In this document: positions 24,632-38,750 of the stretch, piece after piece | Layout: every line of letters begins with the position of its first letter | Position numbering within the stretch: position 1 is the first letter of the stretch | From: Mesorhizobium sp. | Lineage (GTDB): Bacteria; Pseudomonadota; Alphaproteobacteria; Rhizobiales; Rhizobiaceae | Assembly (NCBI GenBank): GCA_004020315.1 | Contig: SAQG01000009.1 | Coordinates: forward strand, 62,001 to 126,000 | Direction of reading: 5' to 3' | Length of the DNA: 64,000 nucleotides | Program-made: the position numbers and the translations under genes | The notes under the pieces: generated by a model | Told to the model about the DNA's origin: nothing | The model's database searches: none | Seen by the model: only the letters and a program-made list of their open reading frames with translations

Positions 24632-26204
24632 CCGAAGTGGAGCCCTTCCGCCTGATATTGCGCCGGATCATGCCGAAATCGGCGCCGCCGGTGGCGAAGG
24701 CGGTCGCGAAATAAAGCAATGCCCCGCCGGCTACCAGCGCAAGAAGCGTCGCAGCCTTGATTGCCAGCGGCGAGCCCGAGGCCAGTTGGACGGCAAACCA
24801 GCGCTCGGCAAGATAGAGCGCCGCGCCCATCACCGCCGCCGACAGCACCAGCCTTGGGATGCGTCTCATGAGCGGTACGTCGCGGCCCCAGTGGCCGCGC
24901 CGGATCAGCACGCCGAGCAGCATCAGCGCATTGACCCAGCCGGCGACGGCCGAGGCGACGGCAATGCCCGGCGCGCCCATCGACGGAAACAGCGTCAGCG
25001 CGGTGGTGACGTTCACTGCCACCGAGATGGCGGCGAAGATCATCGGCGTGCGCGTGTCTTCGCGGGCGAAATAGCCGGGGGTGAACGCCTTGATCAGCAC
25101 GAAGGCCGGCAAGCCCAAGCCGAAGATCGCCAGGATCGCCGCCACGATCGGCGTCGAGTTGTTGGCGGCAAATGCCCCGCGTTCGTAGACCAGCCCCACG
25201 ATCGGCTCCGACATGACCAGCAGTGCCGCCGCTGCCGGCAAGGTCAGGAACAAGGTGAACTCCACCGACCGGTTCTGCAGATTGGCCGCCTCGATCAGAT
25301 TGCCTGACTTCAGCGCCCGCGACAGTTCGGGCAGAAGCACGATGGCGACGGCGACGCCGACGACGCCGAGCGGCAGCTGGTAGATGCGATCGGCATAGGC
25401 GAGCGACGACACCGCACTGTCCTGCGCCGAGGCGATCGCGGTGCCGATCAGCTGGTTGATCTGGGTGATGCCGCCGGTGATCGCCGCCGGCAACGCCAGG
25501 ATCAGCAGCCGCTTGACATTGGGCGTCATCTTTGGCCGGCGAAAACCGATCGAGATGCCGGCATGGCGCACCGCCACCCAGACGATCGCCAGTTGCACCA
25601 GCCCCGCCGCCAGCACACCCCAGGCCAGCGCGAAGCCGACGGTGCGCGCGTCCGATCCCTTGTGCCAGGCATAGGCGAGCACGCCGATCAGGATGATGTT
25701 GAGGAATACCGGCGCCACCGCGGCAGCGAAATAGCGGCGCAGCGAATTCAGCATGCCGGCCATCATGGCGCCGAGCGACATACAGATCAGGTAGGGAAAC
25801 ATGATTGTCGCAAGCCGGACCGTCATGTCGAACTTTCCCGGCGTGTCGGCAAAGCCAGGCGCCACCAGGTAGCGCACGATCAGCGGCATCGCCAATTCCA
25901 TGGCGATGGTCAGCGCCAGCAGCGCCGTGAACAGCACGCCGAACACCTCTTCGGAAAAGCGCTTGGCGCCGTCGGTGCCGTGTGTCTCGATCTCCTTGGC
26001 AAAGAGCGGCACGAAGGCAGCGTTGAAGGCGCCTTCGGCAAACAGCCGGCGAAAGGTGTTGGGGAACTGGAATGCGGCGTTGAAGGCGTCGGCGATCGGC
26101 CCGGTGCCGAGTGCGGCCGCCATCAGCATCTCACGGACGAAACCAAGAGCGCGGCTCATCAGCGTGCCGGAAGCGACCGTCGCGAACTTTTTGACAAGGC
26201 TCAT
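24621..26204 (-). CDS. murJ: Lipid II flippase MurJ (MviN)
   Basis: 527 residues with about fourteen membrane helices. The N-terminus MSLVKKFATVASGTLMSRAL and FRRLFAEGAFNAAFVPLFA are highly characteristic. It moves lipid II across the inner membrane for peptidoglycan synthesis. It follows glnD after 46 bases on the same strand. The glnD-murJ-trpS order is common in this bacterial order, here interrupted by the vapB/vapC remnant. Confidence 0.95.
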   Translation of the reverse strand: MSLVKKFATVASGTLMSRALGFVREMLMAAALGTGPIADAFNAAFQFPNTFRRLFAEGAFNAAFVPLFAKEIETHGTDGAKRFSEEVFGVLFTALLALTIAMELAMPLIVRYLVAPGFADTPGKFDMTVRLATIMFPYLICMSLGAMMAGMLNSLRRYFAAAVAPVFLNIILIGVLAYAWHKGSDARTVGFALAWGVLAAGLVQLAIVWVAVRHAGISIGFRRPKMTPNVKRLLILALPAAITGGITQINQLIGTAIASAQDSAVSSLAYADRIYQLPLGVVGVAVAIVLLPELSRALKSGNLIEAANLQNRSVEFTLFLTLPAAAALLVMSEPIVGLVYERGAFAANNSTPIVAAILAIFGLGLPAFVLIKAFTPGYFAREDTRTPMIFAAISVAVNVTTALTLFPSMGAPGIAVASAVAGWVNALMLLGVLIRRGHWGRDVPLMRRIPRLVLSAAVMGAALYLAERWFAVQLASGSPLAIKAATLLALVAGGALLYFATAFATGGADFGMIRRNIRRKGSTSARE

Positions 26205-26250
26205 GCGTCTGGAGACTGCCTGCAGGATTGGGACAAATGAATGGTGGCTG

Positions 26251-29052
26251 TCACTCGGCCGCAGCCTTGGCCTTGCCGCCGCGCTCGGGCGCGGTGCCTT
26301 CGAGCGCCGCGATCAGCCTGTTGTGGATGGCGCTCATGCGCGTCGGGCTGTCGATCTTCTGGCCGGTCAGGTCGGTGACATAGAAGGTGTCGATGACCTT
26401 TTCGCCGAAGGTGGTTATGTGTGCCGAGGCGATATCGAGCGACAGGTCGGACAATGTCCCGGTGATTTCGGACAGCAGGCCTGGCCGGTCCAGCCCCTCG
26501 ACCTCGATCACCGAGAACCGGTTCGACAGCGTGTTGCGGATTTCGGCGCGTGGCGGGATACGGAAGACTTTGGCGCCGCGCCGCGGCTTGGCGCGCTTCT
26601 CGATCATCTCCGGCAACCAGCTCTTGCCCGACAGCACATCCTCGATCAGGCGGCCGACGCGCTCGGCCCGCCGACGCTCGTCTTCGTCGCGGTCGAACTC
26701 CCTCGAGATCAGGATACTGTCCAGCGCGCGGCCATCGGCGGTGGTGAAGATCTGCGCATCGACGATGTTGCCGCCGGCCGCCACGCAAGCCCCGGCAATG
26801 ACCGACAGCAGGCGCGGATGGTCCTGCGCCAGCACCGTAATTTCGGTTACCGCCTCGAACTGATGCGTCTTGATCATAGTGGCGAGCTTCTTGCCCGCCG
26901 CGTCAGCCTCGCGAATGAATTCGGCGTGACGGAGCTGGTCGGCGATATCGACTGTCAGCAGATAGTTCTCGTAATGCAGGCTGACATAGCGCTTACGCGC
27001 TTTTTCGGGCCAATCGGCAAGCGCTTCGGCCAGCCGCTCGCGTGCCGCAGCCGTTCGCTTGGCGCGCGACACTTCCGAAAATCCGCCGGTCAACAAAAGC
27101 TCCGTCTCGTAGTAGAGCGTGCGCAGCAATTGGCCTTTCCAGCCGTTCCAGACGCCCGGCCCGACACCTCTGATATCGCAGACAGTGAGGATGAGCAGCA
27201 GTTTCAGCCGTTCGACCGACTGCACGATCGCGGCGAAATCCTCGATCGTCTTGCGGTCGTTGAGATCGCGGGTCTGTGCCGTCATCGACATGACGAGATG
27301 GTTCTCGACCAACCAGGCGACCGTTTCGGTGTCGGCCGCCGACAGCCCCATATGCGGGCAGATGCGCCGCGCGATCCGGGCACCCGCTTCGGAATGGTCC
27401 TCCGGCCGCCCCTTGGCGATGTCGTGCAAAAGCACCGCGACATAGAGCGCCTCGCGGCTTTTTTTCAGTCCCGGCATCAGCGTGTGGGAGAGCGGATGGA
27501 TCTTTTCACCGTCGCCACGCTCGATCTCGGCCAGCACGCCGATGCAGCGGATCAAATGCTCGTCCACCGTATAGTGGTGGTACATGGAGAACTGCATCAT
27601 GGCGACGATCTTGCCGAAATCGGGAATCAGCTTTGCCAGCAGTCCCGCCTCGTTCATGCGCCTGAGATTGAGTTCGGCATTGCGGTCCGACGTCAATATG
27701 TCGAGGAACAGCCGATTGGCTTCCTCGTCGCGCCGCAGTGCCTTGCCGACGAGGCCGAGCGAACGGGTCAGCAATTTCAGCGCATCGGGGTGAAATTCCA
27801 GCCCGTGCTTGTCGGCGAACCAGAACAGCCTCAAGAGATTGACCGGATCGCGCTCGAACACCTGGTCGTCGGCGACGTTGATGCGATGGTTGTCGATAAT
27901 GAAATCAGACGTGCCGGCAAGCTTGCGCTTGCGGCGCGAGAAGGTGAGGAAGATGCGGTTGAAGCCCGGCACATGCTTGGCCTGCTCTTCCTCGAGCGCA
28001 GCGCAGAAGATGCGGGTCAGATCCCCGACATCCTTGGCGACGAGGAAGTAGTGCTTCATGAAGCGCTCGACCGCCGAAAGACCCGGATGTGTGGTGTAGC
28101 CCAGCCGTTCGGCGATCTCGCGCTGGATGTCGAAATGCAGCCGTTCCTCGGCCTTGCCGGTGAGGAAATGCATATGGCAGCGCACCGCCCACAGAAAGTC
28201 CTCGGCCTTCTGGAATTCCCGGTATTCGGTGCCGGTGAAGACGCCCTTGTCGACCAGCTCCTCGCCGGTGCGCACCCGGTAGAAATACTTGCCGATCCAG
28301 AACAGCGTCTGCAGGTCGCGCAGGCCACCCTTACCGTCCTTGACGTTGGGTTCGACCAGGTAGCGGCTTTCGCCGGCCTTGGCGTGGCGTTCGTCGCGTT
28401 CGGCAAGCTTGGCCTGCACATATTCGGGCCCGGTCGTGCGCACCACCTCGCGGTCAAAACGCTGCAAGAGCTCGTCATAGAGCTTCCGCTCGCCCCACAG
28501 GAAACGCGCTTCCAGGATCGAGGTGCGGATGGTGATGTCGGTGCGCGACAGCCTCAGGCATTCGTCGATGTTGCGGGTGGCGTGGCCGACCTTCAGCCCC
28601 AGATCCCACAGGATGTAGAGCATGTATTCGACGATCTGCTCGCCCCATGGCGTCTGCTTGTAGGGCAGCAGGAAGAGGAGATCGATATCGGATCCCGGCG
28701 CCAGCGTGCCGCGGCCATAGCCGCCGACCGCGACGACGGCCATGCGTTCGGCCGATGACGGGTTTTTGACGCGATAGACATGGGTGGCGGCGAAATCGTA
28801 GAGCGCGCGGATGATTTCATCCATGAGATGCGACAGCCGGGCGGCGCAGGCGGTACCGCTGCCATCGTCCACAAGCATGCGTTCGGCGATGGTGCGGCCG
28901 GCGGCCAGCTTGCCCTTGAGAAGCTGGAGAACACCGGCGCGCGCAGTCTTGCCGGAGCCATCGCCTGCCGTGGCCGCGGTCAGCGCGGTCATCTCGCAGC
29001 GCAAGGCTTCGCCGTCGATCAATTCATCGAGCTTTAGAGAGATTCTTGCCAT
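26251..29052 (-). CDS. glnD: PII uridylyltransferase/uridylyl-removing enzyme GlnD
   Basis: 933 residues. The nucleotidyltransferase motif is [21 protein letters not shown] (about 107 to 127). The HD hydrolase domain has [20 protein letters not shown]. Two C-terminal ACT domains begin near [18 protein letters not shown] and [18 protein letters not shown]. It adds or removes UMP on PII proteins according to glutamine, setting nitrogen metabolism. First gene of a leftward unit with murJ. Confidence 0.96.
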   Translation of the reverse strand: MARISLKLDELIDGEALRCEMTALTAATAGDGSGKTARAGVLQLLKGKLAAGRTIAERMLVDDGSGTACAARLSHLMDEIIRALYDFAATHVYRVKNPSSAERMAVVAVGGYGRGTLAPGSDIDLLFLLPYKQTPWGEQIVEYMLYILWDLGLKVGHATRNIDECLRLSRTDITIRTSILEARFLWGERKLYDELLQRFDREVVRTTGPEYVQAKLAERDERHAKAGESRYLVEPNVKDGKGGLRDLQTLFWIGKYFYRVRTGEELVDKGVFTGTEYREFQKAEDFLWAVRCHMHFLTGKAEERLHFDIQREIAERLGYTTHPGLSAVERFMKHYFLVAKDVGDLTRIFCAALEEEQAKHVPGFNRIFLTFSRRKRKLAGTSDFIIDNHRINVADDQVFERDPVNLLRLFWFADKHGLEFHPDALKLLTRSLGLVGKALRRDEEANRLFLDILTSDRNAELNLRRMNEAGLLAKLIPDFGKIVAMMQFSMYHHYTVDEHLIRCIGVLAEIERGDGEKIHPLSHTLMPGLKKSREALYVAVLLHDIAKGRPEDHSEAGARIARRICPHMGLSAADTETVAWLVENHLVMSMTAQTRDLNDRKTIEDFAAIVQSVERLKLLLILTVCDIRGVGPGVWNGWKGQLLRTLYYETELLLTGGFSEVSRAKRTAAARERLAEALADWPEKARKRYVSLHYENYLLTVDIADQLRHAEFIREADAAGKKLATMIKTHQFEAVTEITVLAQDHPRLLSVIAGACVAAGGNIVDAQIFTTADGRALDSILISREFDRDEDERRRAERVGRLIEDVLSGKSWLPEMIEKRAKPRRGAKVFRIPPRAEIRNTLSNRFSVIEVEGLDRPGLLSEITGTLSDLSLDIASAHITTFGEKVIDTFYVTDLTGQKIDSPTRMSAIHNRLIAALEGTAPERGGKAKAAAE

Positions 29053-29403
29053 ACGTGCCGTTCGGCCTCGCCGTTTTGGCGGCGTCTATAGCGCGTTTTC
29101 GCGGCGCTGGGTATGGGGCTGACGGACAGGCTGCTCACGGCCGTCGAAACCGGATGGTCGTCTCCTGCCGCCGCCGGCAGATGTCGCTCCGCTCCGATTT
29201 GAGCAGGCCTGGCAATCCGATCGCCTTGGCGCTCAGGAACTGGTCCTGGACGCACAGCGCTGCAACAAGCTGATAGACTGATAGATGGTCTTGCTGAACG
29301 ATGTTGCCAAGCCCAAGATTGGCGGTGTCCAGAGCATGGGTTCGGATTTTTCCGCCCGGGCCGGCCGGCAGGTATCACGGCACGAAACATCGAAACTGGC
29401 CCC
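29053..29403. other. Divergent intergenic region between glnD and the copper ATPase
   Basis: About 350 bases without a convincing gene. A short rightward frame from 29284 (MVLLNDVAKPKIGGVQSMGS, about 40 codons) is seen but has no ribosome binding site and no recognised relatives. The right end leads directly into the CueR-type promoter. Confidence 0.4.
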
Positions 29404-29434
29404 TTGACCTTCCAGTTACTGGAAGCACTACCTC
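29404..29434 (+). promoter_or_regulatory. CueR/HmrR-type copper promoter
   Basis: -35 TTGACC (29404 to 29409), then a 19-base spacer holding the perfect dyad CTTCCAGT-T-ACTGGAAG (29409 to 29425), then a -10-like TACCTC (29429 to 29434). The long spacer with dyad is the hallmark of MerR-family activated promoters, and the half-site ACCTTCC matches copper-type boxes. Target gene starts 34 bases downstream. The likely activator is encoded at 19815 to 20216. Confidence 0.88.
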
Positions 29435-29467
29435 CGCTTCAGAACCGAGACACAGGGGCCTTTCCGC

Positions 29468-31972
<2,505 letters not shown>

Positions 31973-32015
31973 ACGGAGTCCCCAGATAGCAATTCGTTCA
32001 AAGAGGAGATCATGA

Positions 32016-32417
32016 ATGACCTTGGCCAAGAAGATCGTGCTGCTGCTGATGGCGGCGGGAATGCTGCTTGCCGTTTTCCTTGAAAGCATTCCGTCGCAAG
32101 CCCAGGAGACGAAACATGACATGGGGGCGCACGACATGGGGGCCATGGGCGCGCAGGGTGCCTCGACCGACGGCTACAAGGCGGCGATGGACAAGATGCA
32201 CGCCGCCATGATGGCGATCGAACCTTCCGGCAATGCCGATGTCGATTTCGCCCGCGGCATGATTCCGCATCATCAGGCCGCAATCGACATGGCCAAGATC
32301 GAGCTTGCCAATGGCAAGGATCCGGAAATGCGCAAAATGGCCGAAGCGGTGATCGCGGCGCAGGAAGCCGAGATCAAGCAGATGCAGGATTGGCTGGCCG
32401 CCCATTCGGTGAAGTAG
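32016..32417 (+). CDS. DUF305 periplasmic protein, probably copper-binding
   Basis: 133 residues with a signal peptide or N-terminal anchor ([19 protein letters not shown], cleavage near SQAQ). A Met/His-rich stretch [12 protein letters not shown] follows, and then the DUF305 core [21 protein letters not shown] and [27 protein letters not shown] lies 7 bases before ATG 32016. It follows copA after 43 bases, and DUF305 proteins such as CopM are known copper binders, so a periplasmic copper-buffering role is inferred. Confidence 0.9.
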   Translation: MTLAKKIVLLLMAAGMLLAVFLESIPSQAQETKHDMGAHDMGAMGAQGASTDGYKAAMDKMHAAMMAIEPSGNADVDFARGMIPHHQAAIDMAKIELANGKDPEMRKMAEAVIAAQEAEIKQMQDWLAAHSVK

Positions 32418-32506
32418 ACATCAGGCGGCTCGCGGGAAATCCCTGGACTTTCATCTGGATTTCTCCTGAAGGGTGTGGTGCCATCCGGTCTCGACTGGAG
32501 CACGCC

Positions 32507-33352
32507 ATGCCGTCAATGATAAGAACCACCACATTGCCCGCGGGCGAAGCCGTTCCGGTGCTCGGTCAGGGCACCTGGAAGATGGGCGAGGACGCCCGTC
32601 GCCATGCCGATGAGGTCGAAGCCCTGAAGCTTGGGCTGGACCTCGGCATGAAGCTGATCGACACCGCCGAAATGTATGCCAGCGGCGGTGCCGAGGAGGT
32701 GGTGGCTGATGCTATTGCCGGATGCCGCGACGAGGTCTTTCTGGTCTCCAAGGTGCTGCCGTCCAATGCCTCGCGCACCGGCGTGCCGGCTGCTTGTGAG
32801 AAAAGCCTCAGGCATCTGCGCACCGACCGTATCGATCTCTATCTGCTGCACTGGCCCGGCAGCGTGCCTCTGGCGGAAACGGTCGAGGCCTTCGAGGCGC
32901 TGCGGAAGGCCGGCAAGATCCGCCATTGGGGCGTCAGCAATTTCGACACCCACGAGATGGAGGAACTGGTCAGCCTGCCGGACGGCGGCTACGTCCAGAC
33001 CAACCAGATCCTCTACAATCTGTCCCAACGCGGCCCCGAATTCGATCTTGCGCCATGGAGTCGGCAGCGCGGCATTCCGCTGATGGCCTACTCGCCGGTC
33101 GATCAGGGCGTATTGGCGCGCAACGCCAGCCTCGAAGCCATCGCCGCTCGCCACTATGCAACAGCGGCTCAGGTGGCGCTCGCCTGGGTAATGGCACAGG
33201 ACGGCGTCATCGCCATTCCAAAGGCCGGCAAGCAAGAGCATGTCCGCCAAAATGCGGCTGCGCTCGACATCAAGCTCACCCCGGAAGATTTCGCCGACCT
33301 CGACCGCGCCTTCCCGCCGCCGACCCGCAAGCAGGGCCTGCAGATGATTTGA
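32507..33352 (+). CDS. Aldo/keto reductase
   Basis: 281 residues from ATG 32507 with GGAG upstream; frame upstream to 32390 is not family-like. Catalytic tetrad visible as DTAEMY (Asp, Tyr), SKVLP (Lys) and LLHWPG (His). [25 protein letters not shown] and [14 protein letters not shown] are the NADPH and barrel signatures. It reduces aldehydes or ketones with NADPH. No functional link to the copper genes is evident beyond a 90-base gap. Confidence 0.92.
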   Translation: MPSMIRTTTLPAGEAVPVLGQGTWKMGEDARRHADEVEALKLGLDLGMKLIDTAEMYASGGAEEVVADAIAGCRDEVFLVSKVLPSNASRTGVPAACEKSLRHLRTDRIDLYLLHWPGSVPLAETVEAFEALRKAGKIRHWGVSNFDTHEMEELVSLPDGGYVQTNQILYNLSQRGPEFDLAPWSRQRGIPLMAYSPVDQGVLARNASLEAIAARHYATAAQVALAWVMAQDGVIAIPKAGKQEHVRQNAAALDIKLTPEDFADLDRAFPPPTRKQGLQMI

Positions 33353-33392
33353 GGATAGCAGCGGGGATCAGGCTAAGATCGGACGAAAATAG

Positions 33393-36167
33393 CTACTTCC
33401 CGGCCATTCCCTTCAATCTGTATAGCGCTTCCAGCGCCTCCCTCGGCGTCATCTCGTCGGGGTTGATCGCGCCGAGCGCGGCACCGAGTGCGTCATCCCT
33501 GGCCGGCTTCGGTGCCTCTCGTTTCAGCGCCACCGAAAACAACGGCAGATCGTCGACCAGCCGGTTTGCCTTGCCCGAAACCTCGCCCGCCTCCAGCTGG
33601 TGCAGCACTTCCCTGGCCCGCCCGACCACCGCTTCCGGCAGGCCGGCCAGACGCGCGACCTGCACGCCATAGGAGCGGTCGGCGGCACCCCTGCCGACCT
33701 CGTGCAGGAAGACCACGTCGCCCTCCCATTCCTTGACCCGCATGGTGACGTTGTGCAGTCGAGCGAGTTTGCTGGCCAGCGCCGTCATCTCGTGGAAATG
33801 GGTGGCGAAGATCGCCCGGCAGCGGTTCTTCTCATGCAGATACTCGACCGCCGCCCAGGCGATCGACAGGCCGTCGAACGTAGCGGTGCCGCGGCCGATC
33901 TCGTCGAGGATCACCAGCGCGCGCTCGCCGGCCTGGTTGAGGATCGCCGCCGTTTCGACCATCTCGACCATGAAGGTCGAGCGGCCGCGTGCCAGATCGT
34001 CCGATGCACCGACACGTGAAAACAGCCGGTCGACGACGCCGATATGAGCTGATGCCGCCGGCACGAACGAGCCGGTTTGGGCGAGGATGGCGATCAGCGC
34101 GTTCTGCCTGAGGAAGGTCGATTTGCCGCCCATATTGGGGCCGGTCAGCAGCCAGATCGCGCCGTTTTTGGCATCGCCTTCCGGCGATAGGTCGCAATCA
34201 TTGGCGACGAACGGTCCTTCGCCCGAACGCCGCAGCGACTGTTCGACCACCGGATGCCGCCCGCCCGAAATTGCGAAGGCGAGGCTCGCGTCCACCACGG
34301 GCCGGCACCAAGCCTCGCTTTCGGAAAGCAGCGCAAGTGCCGACGACACGTCGAGCACGGAGAGCGCTTCGGCGCCGGCGCGGATGGTATCGGCATTGCC
34401 GACGACTTCCGCCGTCAGCGCCTCGAAGGCGGCAAGCTCGATCGCCAGCGCCCGGTCGGCGGCATTGGCGATCTTCGATTCCAGCTCGGCCAGTTCCGTC
34501 GTGGTGAAGCGCATGGCGTTGGCCATGGTCTGGCGATGGATGAAGCGCGCCTTCGCCCCATCGCTGCTCGTCATTATCGCATGGTGGTTGGCGGTGACTT
34601 CAATGTAATAGCCAAGCACATTGTTGTGCCGGATTTTCAGTGAGCGGATGCCGGTTTCGTCGATCAGCGAGCGCTCCAGCCCGGCGATCACCTTGCGCGA
34701 TTCGTCGCGCAGTGCCCGCATCTCGTCGAGCTCAACGTTGTAGCCGCCGCGCACGAAACCGCCGTCGCGCTTGAGCAGTGGCAGCTCGTCGCCGAGCGCC
34801 TGCGTCAGATGCTCGGCCAGCGGGCGTGGCAGCGCCTGGATCGCCGCCAACGCCGCCGCCAGTTCTTTGGGCAGGGCGGTCGCCCCGAACAGTTCGGCAA
34901 TAGTGCCGGCCGCCTCGAACCCGGCACGCAGCGCGCCGAGATCGCGCGGGCCGCCGCGGTTGAGCGCCAGCCGGGACAGGGCGCGGGGCATATCGGCGAC
35001 GCTCTTCAGGCTCGCCCGCACCGCCTGGCACAGTCGTGTCTCGGACCGGAAGAACGACACCGAATCCAGCCTTGCACCAATTGCCGCCGGGTCGGTCAGC
35101 GGCGCCACCAGCCGATCGGCCAACAGCCGCGCGCCGCCGCCGGTCACCGTGCGGTCGATCGCCTTGAACAGCGAACCCTCGCGGCTGCCGGACAGGGTGC
35201 GCAGCAGTTCCAGATTGGCGCGTGTCGCCGGGTCGATGAACAGCGTCGAACCCTGCTCCTCGCGCTCGGGCCGCGACAGCGGCGGCCGCTCGGCCTTCTG
35301 CGTCTTTTCGACATAGGCGATGATGCCTGAGATCGCCGACAGCTCGGCGCGGGAAAATGTGCCGAAACTGTCGGGCGTCGCCACCTCGAAGAAACGGGCG
35401 ATGCGCCCGGCGGCCGACGCCGAGTCGAACAGGCTCGGCGGCTGCGGATTGGCGACCCGGCCGAGCACATCGAACACCGGTTTCAGCTCCGGATCGTAAA
35501 ACACCGGCTCGGCGACGATCAGCTCGCGTGGGTCGACGCGAAAGACATCGGCGAGCAGCCGGTCGGCGGTGGTCTCGGCAACGCGGAAGGCGCCGGTCGA
35601 GATCTCGATCCAGGCCAATGCAAAACTTCCTTGATTCCCTGTCGCGCTGCCGCGCTCCCCGCCTCTTGGTTCCGCCCCGCCCTTGACCCGGCCAAGCGCC
35701 ATCAAAAAACTCGATTCCGACGGCGCCAGCAATTTGTCCTCGGTGATGGTGCCGGGCGTCACCAGTCGCACCACGTCGCGGCGCACCACCGATTTGCCAC
35801 CGCGCTTCTTCGCCTCGGCCGGATCCTCGATCTGCTCGCAGACGGCGACGCGGAACCCTTGTCCGATCAGCTTCTGCAGATAGTCGTCGGCGGCATGCAC
35901 CGGCACGCCGCACATCGGAATGTCGAGGCCCTGGTGCTTGCCACGTTTGGTCAAGACGATGCCGAGCGCCCGGCTCGCCTTCTCGGCGTCGTCGAAGAAC
36001 AGCTCGTAGAAATCGCCCATGCGGTAGAACAACAGCGAATCCGGGTTCGCCGCCTTGATCTCGATATACTGCTCCATCATCGGCGTCGCCGGCGCAAAGG
36101 CCGGCGTAGCGCTGTCGCTGCGAATGGGCGTCTCGTCGTTCAAGAAGCTGCTTCCAAAATTTTCCAC
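33393..36167 (-). CDS. mutS: DNA mismatch repair protein MutS
   Basis: 924 residues. The mismatch-recognition Phe-x-Glu is in [20 protein letters not shown]. The ATPase has [16 protein letters not shown] (Walker A), [18 protein letters not shown] and [11 protein letters not shown]. It binds mismatches and starts repair with MutL. Residues about 163 to 181 ([18 protein letters not shown]) look like a small low-complexity insertion before the second domain. The start at 36167 is the most upstream ATG; Met30 ([15 protein letters not shown]) is an alternative closer to many homologues. Single gene, divergent from the malic enzyme. Confidence 0.95.
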   Translation of the reverse strand: MENFGSSFLNDETPIRSDSATPAFAPATPMMEQYIEIKAANPDSLLFYRMGDFYELFFDDAEKASRALGIVLTKRGKHQGLDIPMCGVPVHAADDYLQKLIGQGFRVAVCEQIEDPAEAKKRGGKSVVRRDVVRLVTPGTITEDKLLAPSESSFLMALGRVKGGAEPRGGERGSATGNQGSFALAWIEISTGAFRVAETTADRLLADVFRVDPRELIVAEPVFYDPELKPVFDVLGRVANPQPPSLFDSASAAGRIARFFEVATPDSFGTFSRAELSAISGIIAYVEKTQKAERPPLSRPEREEQGSTLFIDPATRANLELLRTLSGSREGSLFKAIDRTVTGGGARLLADRLVAPLTDPAAIGARLDSVSFFRSETRLCQAVRASLKSVADMPRALSRLALNRGGPRDLGALRAGFEAAGTIAELFGATALPKELAAALAAIQALPRPLAEHLTQALGDELPLLKRDGGFVRGGYNVELDEMRALRDESRKVIAGLERSLIDETGIRSLKIRHNNVLGYYIEVTANHHAIMTSSDGAKARFIHRQTMANAMRFTTTELAELESKIANAADRALAIELAAFEALTAEVVGNADTIRAGAEALSVLDVSSALALLSESEAWCRPVVDASLAFAISGGRHPVVEQSLRRSGEGPFVANDCDLSPEGDAKNGAIWLLTGPNMGGKSTFLRQNALIAILAQTGSFVPAASAHIGVVDRLFSRVGASDDLARGRSTFMVEMVETAAILNQAGERALVILDEIGRGTATFDGLSIAWAAVEYLHEKNRCRAIFATHFHEMTALASKLARLHNVTMRVKEWEGDVVFLHEVGRGAADRSYGVQVARLAGLPEAVVGRAREVLHQLEAGEVSGKANRLVDDLPLFSVALKREAPKPARDDALGAALGAINPDEMTPREALEALYRLKGMAGK

Positions 36168-36283
36168 CCATCTGCTTGGCGGTTTACAGCGGCGAAGTGT
36201 AGCCTTAATCCCGAACGTTCCACAAAAGAAAGCATTGCGCCCGTCTCACGAGGTGCTGCGCGGGTGAGGAAATCGAAAGCGTC

Positions 36284-38563
36284 ATGGCCAAGAAAACCGA
36301 AAGCAGCGGCCCCTCCGTCAGTGCGCAGGAGGCGCTGGAATTCCACGCCATGGGCCGGCCCGGCAAGCTGGAGATCGTCGCCACCAAACCGATGGCGACG
36401 CAGCGCGACCTCAGCCTCGCCTATTCGCCGGGCGTCGCGGTTCCCGTGCTAGCCATTGCCGAAGATCCCAGCCGCGCCTTCGACTACACGACGCGCGGCA
36501 ACATGGTCGCCGTCATTTCCAACGGCACCGCCATCCTCGGCCTCGGTAATCTCGGCGCGCTGGCCGCCAAGCCGGTGATGGAAGGCAAGGCGGTGCTGTT
36601 CAAGCGCTTCGCCGATGTCGATTCCATCGATCTCGAGGTCGACACCGAGGACGCCGAAGAGTTCATCAATTGCGTGCGTTTTCTTGGGCCCTCTTTCGGC
36701 GGCATCAACCTTGAAGACATCAAGGCGCCGGAGTGCTTCATCATCGAGCAGCGGCTGCGCGAACTGATGGACATCCCGGTCTTTCATGACGACCAGCACG
36801 GCACGGCCATCATCTCGGCCGCCGGCCTGATCAACGCGCTCGAAATCACCGGTCGCGACATGCAGACCACGAAAATGGTCTGCAATGGCGCCGGTGCGGC
36901 TGGCATCGCCTGCATCGAGCTGATGAAGGCGATGGGCTTTGCGCCTGAAAACATCATCTTGTGCGACACCAAAGGCGTCGTCTTCCAGGGCCGCACCGAA
37001 GGCATGAACCAGTGGAAGTCGGCGCACGCCGTCAAGACCGACGCGCGCTCGCTGGCCGAGGCGCTGGACGGCGCCGACGTGTTCCTAGGCCTCTCCGCCA
37101 AAGGCGCGCTGACCACCAAGATGGTGCAGTCGATGGCCGAGAAGCCGATCATCTTCGCCATGGCCAATCCCGATCCCGAGATCACGCCGGAAGAAGTCGC
37201 CGAAATCCGCACCGATGCCATCATGGCCACCGGGCGTTCGGACTATCCGAACCAGGTCAACAACGTGCTTGGCTTCCCCTACATCTTCCGCGGCGCGCTG
37301 GATGTGCGGGCCACCACCATCAATGACGACATGAAGATCGCCGCGGCGCGGGCGCTGGCCGAACTGGCGCGCCAGGACGTGCCCGACGATGTTGCCGCCG
37401 CCTATCAGGGCATGCGGCCGAAATTCGGCCCCAACTACATCATCCCGGTGCCGTTCGATCCGCGCTTGATCTCGGCCATTCCGATCGCGGTAGCCAAGGC
37501 AGCGATGGAGTCCGGCGTCGCGCGCAAGCCGATCCTCGACCTCGACCGCTACGCGCAGGAGCTTTCCGCCCGCCGCGATCCGATCGCCTCGACACTGCAG
37601 CGCATCTACGACCGCGTGCGCCGCCAGCCCAAGCGCATCGTTTTCGCCGAGGGCGAGGAGGAGCAGGTGATGCGCGCCGCCGTCTCCTATGTGAACCAGC
37701 GGCTCGGCACCGCCATCCTGCTCGGCCGCGACGACATCATCAAGGAGAATGCCAGGAACGCCGGCATCGAGCTGAACAAGCAAGGCATCGAGATCATCAA
37801 TGCGCGGCTGTCGCGCCGCAATGGCGTCTACACCGACTATCTCTACGAGCGCATGCAGCGCAAGGGCTTCCTGTTCCGCGACTGCCAGCGTCTTATCAAC
37901 AACGACCGCAACCATTTCGCCGCCTGCATGGTGGCGCTGGGCGACGCCGACGGCATCGTCACCGGTGTCACCCGCAACTACTCCACGGCGCTCGACGACA
38001 TCCGCCGTGTCATCGACGCCAAGCCCGGCCATCGCGTCATCGGCGTCTCGATCGTGCTGGCGCGAGGCCGGACCGTGCTTGTCGCCGACACCGCCGTGCA
38101 CGACATGCCGAATGCCGAACAGATCGCCGACATCGCCGAGGAAGCCGCCGGCTTTGCCCGCCGCATGGGTTATGAGCCAAGGCTCGCCATGCTCGCCTAT
38201 TCCACCTTCGGTCATCCGCAGGGCGAGCGCTCCGAGCGCGTGCAGGAAGCGGTGCGCATCCTCGACAAGCGGCGCGTCGATTTCGAGTATGACGGCGAGA
38301 TGGCCGCCGACGTGGCGCTCAACGCACGCGCCATGGCGCAATACCCGTTCATCCGGCTGACCGGGCCGGCCAATGTGCTGATCATGCCGGCCTTCCACTC
38401 GGCCTCGATCTCGACCAAGATGCTGCAGGAACTCGGCGGCTCCACCGTCATCGGCCCGCTGCTGGTCGGCCTGGACAAGCCGGTCCAGATCGTCTCGCTG
38501 AATGCGAAGGATAGTGATATCGTGAATATGGCAGCTATCGCGGCGTATACGGCGGGGGCGTGA
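36284..38563 (+). CDS. maeB: NADP-dependent malic enzyme fused to phosphotransacetylase-like domain
   Basis: 759 residues. The malic enzyme part (about 1 to 430) shows PVFHDDQHGTAIISAAGLINAL and the dinucleotide fold NGAGAAGIACIELM. The phosphotransacetylase-like part starts near RIVFAEGEEEQVMRAAVSY and runs to the end. It oxidatively decarboxylates malate to pyruvate; the C-terminal domain is regulatory in the rhizobial Tme/Dme enzymes and does not make acetyl phosphate. Which of the two rhizobial types (NAD or NADP) it is cannot be read safely; NADP is assumed. Confidence 0.93.
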   Translation: MAKKTESSGPSVSAQEALEFHAMGRPGKLEIVATKPMATQRDLSLAYSPGVAVPVLAIAEDPSRAFDYTTRGNMVAVISNGTAILGLGNLGALAAKPVMEGKAVLFKRFADVDSIDLEVDTEDAEEFINCVRFLGPSFGGINLEDIKAPECFIIEQRLRELMDIPVFHDDQHGTAIISAAGLINALEITGRDMQTTKMVCNGAGAAGIACIELMKAMGFAPENIILCDTKGVVFQGRTEGMNQWKSAHAVKTDARSLAEALDGADVFLGLSAKGALTTKMVQSMAEKPIIFAMANPDPEITPEEVAEIRTDAIMATGRSDYPNQVNNVLGFPYIFRGALDVRATTINDDMKIAAARALAELARQDVPDDVAAAYQGMRPKFGPNYIIPVPFDPRLISAIPIAVAKAAMESGVARKPILDLDRYAQELSARRDPIASTLQRIYDRVRRQPKRIVFAEGEEEQVMRAAVSYVNQRLGTAILLGRDDIIKENARNAGIELNKQGIEIINARLSRRNGVYTDYLYERMQRKGFLFRDCQRLINNDRNHFAACMVALGDADGIVTGVTRNYSTALDDIRRVIDAKPGHRVIGVSIVLARGRTVLVADTAVHDMPNAEQIADIAEEAAGFARRMGYEPRLAMLAYSTFGHPQGERSERVQEAVRILDKRRVDFEYDGEMAADVALNARAMAQYPFIRLTGPANVLIMPAFHSASISTKMLQELGGSTVIGPLLVGLDKPVQIVSLNAKDSDIVNMAAIAAYTAGA

Positions 38564-38582
38564 GGAGCGGAGCAGTAGCGGG

Positions 38583-38745
38583 CACCTCCTTCTCCCCTTG
38601 TTTTGAGAGAACGTGGCCGAGCGAAGCTCGGTCGGATAAGGGGTGTTCCAGGGAACGCCGGCGCCTCATTTCTTCCAACACCCCTCAACCGTCTCGGAGC
38701 TGCACGCCGATCCACCTTCTCTCACAAGGCGAGAAGGAAGAGGCG
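38583..38745. repeat. Large intergenic palindromic repeat after the malic enzyme gene
   Basis: Imperfect palindrome about 160 bases long. The left arm runs from 38587 (CTTCTCCCCTTG, GAGAGAACGTGG) to AAGGGGTGTT at 38647; the right arm from AACACCCCTC at 38677 to CAAGGCGAGAAGG near 38737. It fills the whole space between the convergent malic enzyme and PfkB kinase genes. Same general type as the element inside hrpB but a different sequence. It may act as bidirectional terminator. Confidence 0.8.
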
Positions 38746-38750
38746 CCACG

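Noticed and set aside
25900..28758. 952-codon rightward open frame opposite glnD and murJ
   Set aside because: It is antisense to two clearly recognised genes, its amino-acid composition is rich in Arg, Gln and Asp typical of reverse-frame translation in high-GC DNA, and it matches no family.
29284..29406. Short rightward frame starting MVLLNDVAKPKIGG before copA
   Set aside because: No ribosome binding site, no recognised relatives, and it runs into the copper promoter.
35625..35681. Possible palindromic insertion in mutS (residues about 163 to 181)
   Set aside because: The protein segment looks like an insertion, but the DNA shows no convincing inverted arms, so it is treated as ordinary loop variation.
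34732..36171. 479-codon leftward open frame overlapping mutS
   Set aside because: It is an out-of-frame reading of mutS on the same strand with Arg/Ala-rich composition and no domain.
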